A stretch of DNA of 64,000 bases, taken from the NCBI RefSeq assembly GCF_040054535.1, contig NC_090780.1:16463501-16527500 (forward strand). Reading direction: 5' to 3'. Of the stretch, positions 52,796-64,000 are shown piece by piece. The stretch is from Antennarius striatus. Its lineage: Eukaryota; Chordata; Actinopteri; Lophiiformes; Antennariidae. The notes beneath the pieces are model-generated. The model saw only the letters and a program-made list of their open reading frames with translations, ran no database searches and was not told the origin of the DNA. Position 1 is the first letter of the stretch, and every line of letters starts with the position of its first letter. Both the position numbers and the translations under genes were made by a program.

Positions 52796-54547
52796 AAAAC
52801 ATTTCTTCTTGATGTTGTTATAATAAACTGCAGAACGACAGTAGAGAAAACAATGCATTGTGTATTTGTCTATTCCCCTGTTTATGTTCGTTCCCCTTCA
52901 TTCCAGACTTCCACCATCATCTCATCATTACATGTCGTTACCGCTGCCAACAAGGGCTGGAGGAGGTTATTTAATCACCCTTATTTTACAGTTTGTTTGC
53001 ATGATATCTCGAAAGATTGGATTTCAAAGCAAGAACATCTGTATTTCAACTGGGACCCAACAGATTTAAAATTCTATCAAACCAGCTATCTAATCACCAT
53101 TGTGCACCTGTTCTAGGTCCATTATAATTCATATTTCTTTGAGTTGTTCCTCATTTTGACAGATGGACACCCTACTGTAATGCTGTTTGCAAAAGTAAAG
53201 ACAACAACACAATTCTACGGAAATTATACATGGATGGATCACAGCAAATGTGACATCATGAAATGACCAATTACCATTTTAGCAGTACTTTTGTCACCCA
53301 CCAATCTATTATTTTTCATGCATTAGATGACCATGTGTTAATTAAACGAAATCTGACTGTCGAAAAAAAAAAAAAAAGTAGCTCATTCCTTTGCAGATGT
53401 AATTTTCTGCTCATTCTTATTTTATTTTTTTTTGGAAAATTATAGAGGAATGTCCCAAAATAACAATCAACATGAAAGTAAGTGAACGAGACTGTTTCAG
53501 GATAAACGTGTGATGGAGGAAAGAGATAGAGCAGGAAGAGGGCCAGACAGGCAACATGAGAGACACGTGTTTTCATTTAACCCATTAGAAAACGTAAGGC
53601 TGCAGGAGAGGAATGGATTCACCTCCACCACAAAGCACTTTGTCAAATGAACTGAAGGGCATTAAAATAGAAAAGCAGGTTTTGTTATCCATTGTCTTTG
53701 TTCTTTGTTCTTGCATTATGTTGTCACTGAATATTGCCAGGAATATGTGACAGCGATAGAATTTATCAAACGCTCAAATCACAACTAGCCGTTACAACAC
53801 CCCCTTACAAATGCTGAGGTGTGAAAACAAACAAGCAAATTTAGTCTTGTTGATTACTAAAACAACAAACATAAACTAATTTATTCATTGTTAAAAAATA
53901 ATGAGCAGTAAGAGCTTCACTGCTGCACACACATGGAAACGATCTCTCACGCTCACAGAATCCCACATCACAGGGCCGGAAAAAAAGAGGCTACAGAGTG
54001 AAGTGTTGGGAGCACAGGGCCATGCCTAAATGAGTAAAATAGGGTGCAGAAAGGAGGGTAAGGGGGTGGAAGGAGCCAGGAGAGAAAGAACAGATGGAGA
54101 GATGGATGGAGAGGTGGGATGGCAGAATAGTAGAGGGCTGGGAGGGGACAAAAGTGTTTTTGCCAAAACCCAGTCCTGAGTGCACTCTTAGACAGAGAAG
54201 AGACAAGGAGGCCCAGTCTCTGCGATTTGGTAGGTGTGTGTTTGTATGGATGTAATGTAAATGCATGCATATGAATGTGTGTTTGTTGTATTTTTTAAAT
54301 TAAACCTTACAATAGACAAATTAATACATAACTTTGAGCATATTTTGGTTCCCGAAATTAAGGAGTAAGTGGATTTTCCCACCAGGTTTGTGGAAGCACT
54401 AAGAACCATTCTGAATGAAAGCTGTGGTTCATGGTAGGGCTTTTGGTTTCTTTTTTTAATTTATCCTCTTTAGACTCCCTGAGGAATAAGACCCCTAAGA
54501 ATGTACCTCTCTGCAGGCAGATACACTTCCAAACTAAAACAACTTCT

Positions 54548-54591
54548 AAATTTCCCAGTTTGGGATAAATAAAGTATATCTATCTATCTAA
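54548..54591 (+). mobile_element. LINE 3' tail
   Basis: AAATTTCCCAGTTTGGGATA followed by AATAAAGTATA and (TCTA)n. The TTTCCC-loop-GGGA hairpin followed by AATAAAG and a short tandem repeat is the typical 3' end of L2/Rex-like fish LINEs. Only the tail is recognisable. It lies about 340 bases upstream of the fmod coding exon. Confidence 0.65.
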
Positions 54592-54909
54592 AGTCCATAG
54601 CAGCAGTGTTCTTTCTTTTCTGAATGTTGTTCTCTTTAAGTGTAAGAAGCTGTGTTTTCGCTTTTAGACGTCTTAGTTTCTTAATGTATATTTAACTTTG
54701 GGGTTTTTTTTATCTTTTTTGCAAATCATTTACCTCAAACTACACAACACGTTTAAGGGATCTAGTCTTCGCGGTGTCTTCAAAATGTTTAAAAATAAGA
54801 GTCATAGTTGCCTCTAATGCTGACAGTTTGTGAATCACTTCATATCTGTTGTGGCTTTATGACCTTGTGTCTCTGTCTTTGTCTCTGTTAGATAACAGTG
54901 AGGACTTGA

Positions 54910-56530
54910 ATGACTGTGATGATGCGTACAGAGATTGTCTTCCTCTTGTCTACCTTGTGTGCACTCTCTACTTCACGTGAGCCGGATCCCTTGGGCTGGC
55001 TGTACCGGCGAAGCCCAGGACACCAATATGAATCCCTGCAGGCGGAAACCACAGGGTGGACATGTCCAGAGGAGTGCGACTGCCCCCCTTCCTTCCCCGT
55101 GGCCATGTACTGTGATGGGCGGGGCCTGACAGCCATGCCAAACATCCCCTCCCGTATGAAATACTTGTACCTCCAAAATAATGCCATCTCTGCCATTTCT
55201 GATTCAGCTCTGAGCAATGCAACCAATCTGGTGTGGCTCATGCTGCACCACAACCAGCTGACGTCTGACGCCATTGGTGAGAAGGTAAACCTGCTTATTG
55301 TTTTAGGATAAACGTTCAATAAATTGTATGTCCTGCATGATGAGTTGTCTGCGTTCATATTATCGACACATGATTTCAGTCCTGATCTCATCCTGTAGAT
55401 GTAAATGAGTTGTTCATCCTCCACCACATTTTTCAGGCATTCCTGGGTTTGAACGGACTGCAGCGTTTATACCTCCAACACAACAGTCTGACTAGGATTC
55501 CTACAAGCCTCCCTCGCAGCCTGAGAGACCTGAGAATCAACCACAACAAAATAGAAAAGGTATCACCGTTTATAGTTTGATATTCATCCATCCATCCCAC
55601 TCTGCCGTACATCTGAGACAATACATGTTAAAATGATAAATTCTGTTGTTCAGGTAACGCCTGATGACCTGGAGGGAATGGATGACCTCACTATGCTGTA
55701 TCTCCATGACAACGCTGTGTCAGACCTGGGCAGATCTCTGGCACCACTGAAATCCCTCACAATGCTGGATCTCAGCAGCAACAAGTTGACAAAGGTAATC
55801 GTTTGTATTTCTTTAAAGTAGTCCCATTAAGTGCCTGAATGACCTCCAGTTCTCCCATTACCCTTCCAAGATCCCAGATGGACTTCCTGAACATGTGAAC
55901 CAGCTCTACGTGGAGTACAACTCCATCGAATCGCTACCAGAGAACTTCCTGAGCCACTTCTCTCAGCTGCAGTACGTGAGGATGGCCCACAACCAGCTGA
56001 TGGACCTGGGTGTCCCCACCAACACCTTTAATGTGACTGGGCTGGTGGAACTGGACCTGAGCTTCAATAAACTGGAGAGAATCCCCCCAGTCAGCACCTC
56101 ACTACAGCATCTCTATCTGCAAGGCAATTACATTAAAGGTAATTTTTTTTGTTTTTTTCTCTTATTTAGAAAAGTTATTAAAGGTCTGAGAGAATCGTCT
56201 TCTCTCTCTTGATGTTTGCAGGTCAAATGTTAGTTAAATCTGATTAAATTCAATAGCAAAAATATTTTAGAAATACTATGGATCTCCTCAGCAGGGTTTT
56301 TCATTTCCCTTGATGTGCAAACAGTGACTCTTGTGTTTTTTAATCTAACGTTTACCCACCTCTCATTCATCCACACAGAGTTCACTCTGGGTAGTTTCTG
56401 CAGCACCATAGATCCGACCAGCTTCTCCAAACTGCGGACACTACGACTGGATGGAAACGAGATCACCCGCAAGGATATCCCTCCAGAGGCATACCAGTGT
56501 CTGCGCCTGGTTCCCACCATTGATATCTAA
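54910..56530 (+). CDS. fmod: Fibromodulin, class II small leucine-rich proteoglycan
   Basis: Secreted collagen-fibril-binding proteoglycan. Five coding exons: 54910-55284, 55437-55559, 55654-55794, 55871-56138 and 56379-56530, joining in frame to 352 residues (human 376). An acceptor at 54889-54891 puts the exon start at 54892, so a noncoding first exon lies upstream. Three ATGs occur in the first five codons (54910, 54919, 54922); I take the first. Order: signal peptide (TEIVFLLSTLCALS), short N-terminal region with few tyrosines compared with the sulfotyrosine-rich mammalian tail, CPEECDCPPSFPVAMYC cluster, SRMKYLYLQNNAI, LRRs (LVELDLSFNKL), and cap RTLRLDGNEI ending QCLRLVPTIDI. The fmod identity rests on SRMKY, the HHNQLTSDAIGEK segment and the C terminus. 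Its orientation away from prelp matches human. Introns break the LRR block. AATAAA lies at 56712-56717. Confidence 0.93.
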
Positions 56531-59377
<2,847 letters not shown>

Positions 59378-62300
59378 ATGAGAGGATTTAAGTGGAGCAA
59401 TTTGAAAGATTTGATTTTCAGCAACTCTGCTGTTGTCGGCCAGGTAGGATTGTAAAACCTGTTTGGCTGCATTTTAACTAGGAAGTTTAAAATAGTTACA
59501 CCATGTTAGCAAGTCAATATCAGTTTATCCCACAGATTTAAGAGTAAATATATGAAGTGAATTGTGTTTTTAATGATTTTCTGCAGAGGCTTGAATGTGA
59601 AACAAGGTTTGACTTGAATGCATAGTTCGATTTGACTCAGTTGGGATAAGTTCCAGTAACACCTTTGACCTGCAAAGAGCGGAAGAAGCGCCGATAGACA
59701 AGAGTATTACAGTCATCTCATCTACGAGAAAAGGGATGGATGGATATAGTGGATTTATTGAAGCAAATCTTCTGTGAGTGATAAGAGAGCCAACATCTAA
59801 AGTGAGGCTCTTAAACCACCATAATCTGATCTTAATTTGACACAAGAGTTAAAATTAATTAGAAGTGACCAGTTTTATCGACGATCCACCACCTTCCTGG
59901 ATGATGGTGTGAACAATGAGAAATCTTACCCTTGTTTTGATTGTATGATGAGTGTAAACTTGGTCAGCGGTGTCTCTTGACTTTCAGTGTTCGTAGCCAC
60001 TTCAGATTTTCTCCTAATAGGAGTGATTATCAGTGAGATCAGCGGCAGTCGTGATTCTGTAGTGTTAGTATTTAAAAGATTAAACACTGGGATATTCTTC
60101 ATTTTTCATCTACAACATGAGGTCATGGACGTTTTACATGTTTAACAATTTAACATTGAGAAACTTGAGCAGGACCCACATGTGGATGATGGCGACGAGA
60201 ATCCTGAACGTGGGAACTGGGCCAACAAAAAAGAGTACATCCTCTCGACAATCGGTTACGCCGTTGGACTAGGAAATATCTGGAGGTTTCCTTATCTGGC
60301 CTATGAGAATGGAGGGGGTAAATATTTGTTGTCTTTTCCATCTGGGGGTGATTTTCAGATATTCTGATTGATAGCACCACTGTTAAATGGTGATTCTTGT
60401 GTCACCCGATCAGGTGCTTTCCTCATTCCTTACTTTTTGATGTTGGTGGTGACTGGAATTCCTCTCTTCTTCATGGAGAGTGCCTTCGGTCAGTTTTGCA
60501 GCCAAGGGCCAATTAATGTATGGAGGGCAGCACCAATAATGCAGGGTAAGACATAAAAAAAGGGTAGGCAAAGAATCTACTGGCTTCATCTCAAGATAAC
60601 AACATGAAATACTAAGGATTTCCTTATTTCAGTTTAGCTTTTAGTCTTCTGATTTTCAAGTTATGAAGATGGATGGATGGATGGATGGATGGACGGTTGG
60701 ATGGATAGAAAAATGGATGGATGGATGAATCCTTTGCTTTAGGACCAATTTAAAATTATTCACAGTTCAAGTTAAGCTTGGAGAATCACACACCAAGTCA
60801 ATTTACTTTTTCATTTTGATTAAAACAAAAATGAATTTAAAGCTCAACAGAATTCCAGAATGAATACAATTTGTTATGTAGTCAAAACTTACCAATGAAA
60901 AATGCGTTTGAGGTGATAACTCGCACATTTTTAAACATATTGAAAATATCTGAAGAAGAAGAAGAACTGAACTGAAGAACTAAAAAAGTGAACTTTAAAT
61001 AAAATTTCTGCTAAATTAAAGTCAGGTTTGGGATCTTGTTGCAACATGATTTAAAAGAATCAAAATAGACGTTGATAAAAAAAAAAACATTTAAAAAAAA
61101 CATTTCTGATCCTCCTTCTGATGACGTCACTATCATGAAAAATATTTTTCAATATTTTTCAAAATATTTTAAAGCTGCATCAGACTGCATTTCCATCTCA
61201 CTCTCTATCTTTGCAGGTGTTGGCGTTGCCATGGTTACAGTGACTCTAATAGTATCAGTTTACTATAATGTCATTATTGGCTACAGCCTATATTACATGT
61301 TCGCCTCATTCCAGTCTCCTCTGCCATGGACCAGCTGCCTCCCTTCAGCTGACAGTGGCTGCAACAACATGACTACAGGTGTTGAGACAATATTTTCATT
61401 TAATCTGCTGTCTGGTCACATCTTGTTGTTCTCTTGGGGTGGGGGTGACATAGATGTAAGAATTTGCAGGATGGTGAGATCTGAAGAAATGAAAGAAATG
61501 TAAAGTTTTACTTTTCTAGTGTTTTGCAACATAAGTGGGGTTTTAATGGCCAACTGGACTCAGGAAAACGGAACCTGTCCTTCTTCCGACATCATAACAG
61601 TTCCGGTGAACAGCCCAAGTGAACAGTACTGGGAGTAAGAATCACACACGTACATGTAAACACAATTCCGCATACACTGGTTAAACTGCTGTGGCTGTAC
61701 CATTAGATGTCTCTCTCCTCAGTAACGTGGCTCTGCAGAGATCCAGTGGTCTTGATGAAACTGGACCAGTAGTTTGGCACCTTGCCCTCTGTCTGCTACT
61801 GAGCTCGATACTTGTTGCTGCAGCGCTTATTAAAGGCATCAAGTCCTCAGGCAAAGTAAGTTAACATCCACTTCACAACAATTTGTCCTTATCCAAATTT
61901 CAAACACAGAGCACAACATTTCAAGTTGTTAGCACAAATCATTCTTTCGTCTCTGATGAGTTTTCTGAACTCTGTCCACTCCTCTATGCAGCTCACAGTA
62001 ACTTCTTTAGTTTGTGACACATTCAGATAATATGTGGGAATATGGGAATGGATGAAAATGAGGAAAGAGAGCACAGCAGAACATTACAGGAATGTGAACC
62101 AATTATTTTTGATAATTGTGAACTAAATGTTGGACAAACCGACCAATACTGGTCGTCATGCTGATCACTAAATACTCCTACTCCTGATGTTCCTGTCAGG
62201 CAGGAACGTGATTGTCTCGGTGGCTTCCTTAGACAACCTGTACCTCCAATCTAGTCTGGTCTTAGTAGGCCCTACCTGTTTGACCTGGCCCTCTGCTCTG

Positions 62301-63912
62301 TTGTCGTGCTGCCATGATCAGAATCTTCAGGCCATCAGTAGTTTCTTTTTGTGCAACACTCCCTCCACATCTTTAAGTTAACATCACCAGAAGATGGCTC
62401 CAGCTACATATTTAAGATATAAGTGAGAGTACTGTAGTAGTTCCATTTCCTCTCATGGCATCATTCAGCTAGTCCAGCTATTCTTTAGGAATGTTCCGAA
62501 GGGAAGCAAAACAGGCTTTAGATGAGAACTACGTGTGAATGCCTGATGTTGAGCAGAAAAGGAACAGAAATATGTATATTTCAACACATCAAACTTGTTT
62601 AGATATTTTTGTTTAGATATTTTTATAATTAAAGCCAGAATTTCCCCATTGGGGATCAATAAAGTTGACTTTCTTCTTCTTCTTCTTATCAGCAGCAGTG
62701 AAATATGTCAGTGTTTGTTACTTTTTTTCAAGTGTCGGCTGTTGTGGTTTCAGGTTGTGTATTTTACAGCGACCTTTCCTTATGTGGTGATCCTGATCCT
62801 GCTGATCAGAGGTTTAACACTAGATGGCGCTAGAGACGGGATAGAGTTCTACATCGGTTCCCAATCCAATTTGACCAAACTGACAGAAGCACAGGTTGGA
62901 CGTCACTTTTTTTAAATCCCCTTGAAAAACAGAGAAACCTTGTTTTGATTGACTGTTTTTGTGTGTTTTTAGGTGTGGAAAGACGCAGCCACCCAGACCT
63001 TCTACTCCCTCTCTATTGGCTGGGGTGGAGTCATGACTCTTGCTTCCTATAATAACTTCCACAACAATGTGTTCAAGGACTCCTTTATTGTGTCGATTAC
63101 TAATGCTGGTAAAGCTCAGCTATTCTCACAGCATTATTGAAATAATATTTATATGGTTAATATTTTCTCTGTTCCAATTTTTCGTCTTCTGCCAGGTACC
63201 AGTGTGGTTGCGGGGTTTGCTATATTTTCCATCCTGGGTCACATGGCTAAAATCTACAACATGCCAGTTGGAAAAGTAGTGAAGGAAGGTCAGACAGACA
63301 TAACTCGAGAACACATGACATTAACATTTTGAATACCTGCTGGTGGTGTCTGATATCTTGTTTCTTTGCTGCTGTGCAGGGTTTGGCCTTGCATTCATTG
63401 CATATCCAGATGCTCTATCGAAGCTTCCCATTGCACCTCTGTGGTCCATTTTGTTTTTCTTCATGCTTCTTACTGTTGGTCTGGACTCTCAATTTGCTGG
63501 AATTGGTAAAATCTTCATTTGGTGTTCATTTTGGATAAACAAACCGTTGCTGTTGCATTATATTCACGGATCCTGAAACGTTTTACTTCCAGAGGTGATC
63601 ATCACCTGCCTGCTTGATGCCTTCCCTAAAACCTTCAAATCCAAACGTGCTTCATTAACAATAGGAACCTGTTTTGCCCTCTACATCCTGGGCCTACCAT
63701 GCGTCACAAGGGTAAATATGACTTAAAACATTTTATTTCACCTTGTTTTACTGATGTTTGATACTGCTCAATGTTTATGTATTTTTGAATACTGTATGTG
63801 TGTTTGAAACAGGCAGGAATATATTGGGTGACTATTATCGACCAGTTTGTTGCTACCTGGGTGCTGCTAGTTTTGGTTCTCTTGGAGATCATTGGTATCA
63901 GCTACATATATG
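59378..63912 (+). CDS. slc6a14: SLC6A14-like Na+/Cl--coupled neutral and cationic amino-acid transporter, 3' end off window
   Basis: Plasma-membrane importer of the SLC6 (LeuT-fold) family. Exons: 59378-59443 (candidate), 60173-60317, 60414-60545, 61217-61378, 61520-61634, 61723-61855, 62754-62894, 62973-63108, 63196-63288, 63380-63505, 63593-63711 and 63813-63912. All join in frame with GT-AG borders, about 489 residues, against about 640 in the family, so the last helices lie beyond the window. TM1 reads [20 protein letters not shown] with the unwound Na+-site segment. Other landmarks are [17 protein letters not shown], a glycosylatable loop (NMTT, CNIS, NGTC), [49 protein letters not shown] and [28 protein letters not shown] before TM1 and these loops match SLC6A14 (ATB0,+) better than the glycine or monoamine carriers. 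The first exon ([12 protein letters not shown]) fits in phase but is less sure. Confidence 0.9.
60665..60732. repeat. (GGAT)n tetranucleotide repeat in an SLC6 intron
   Basis: Repeated GGAT units with a few substitutions (GGAC, GGTT, GATAGAAAAAT) in the intron between exons ending 60545 and starting 61217. Confidence 0.9.
62638..62690 (+). mobile_element. LINE 3' tail with (TTC)n in an SLC6 intron
   Basis: AATTTCCCCATTGGGGATCA followed by ATAAAGTTGAC and a (TTC)n tract. Same tail type as at 54548-54591. It lies in the intron before the exon starting at 62754. Confidence 0.7.
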
Positions 63913-64000
63913 GTGAATGACATAGTATGAGGTGTACAGTAAGTATACAGATGACAAGGGCCTTAAACCTCGCCTGAGTTCATGCTTGTGTTCATCTCAT

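Noticed and set aside
54888-55427. 179-aa open frame on the minus strand
   Set aside because: Antisense of the first fmod coding exon, which has a clear signal peptide, cysteine cluster and LRRs on the plus strand.

Overview
This window is nuclear DNA from a ray-finned fish, most likely a teleost and probably percomorph-like. The genes have short GT-AG introns. The intergenic DNA is full of Tc1-type transposons, LINE 3' tails and long CA/GT microsatellites. The gene set (mapkapk2, il10, an IL-20-like cytokine, prelp, fmod) is the fish counterpart of human 1q32. I cannot name the species from sequence alone.

Layout. Positions 1-7946 (+) hold the 3' two thirds of mapkapk2, with a degraded Tc1 element inside one intron. 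Convergent to it at 11778-13183 (-) is a complete five-exon il10. Two Tc1 elements lie almost end to end at 15521-18757; one keeps an open transposase frame with a shortened catalytic spacer. A complete five-exon IL-19/20/24-type cytokine lies at 22769-23745 (-). Three class II small leucine-rich proteoglycans (SLRPs) follow: prelp at 26006-28131 (-), a lumican/fibromodulin-like gene at 42619-45002 (-), and fibromodulin at 54910-56530 (+). The 5' twelve exons of an SLC6A14-like amino-acid transporter run from about 59378 to the window end (+). Stretches of roughly 14 kb and 10 kb between the SLRPs hold only repeats that I could recognise, including a pogo/Tigger-like MITE with an intact TA duplication.

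How the genes relate. MAPKAPK2 is the p38-activated kinase that stabilises AU-rich cytokine mRNAs, and IL-10 and IL-20 family cytokines are such targets, so kinase and cytokines are neighbours in position and pathway. The SLRPs form a separate extracellular-matrix cluster that binds collagen. In human these two blocks lie some megabases apart on 1q32; here they lie within 64 kb.

The most interesting observations are: (1) all three SLRP genes carry introns inside the LRR block that mammalian class II genes keep in one large exon, and prelp and fmod share one at the same position and phase; (2) one prelp intron is best explained as a GC-AG intron; (3) an additional class II SLRP lies between prelp and fmod; (4) a Tc1 transposase is open from end to end but has DD26E in place of DD34E spacing. 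I did not find evidence for a wholly new kind of system.
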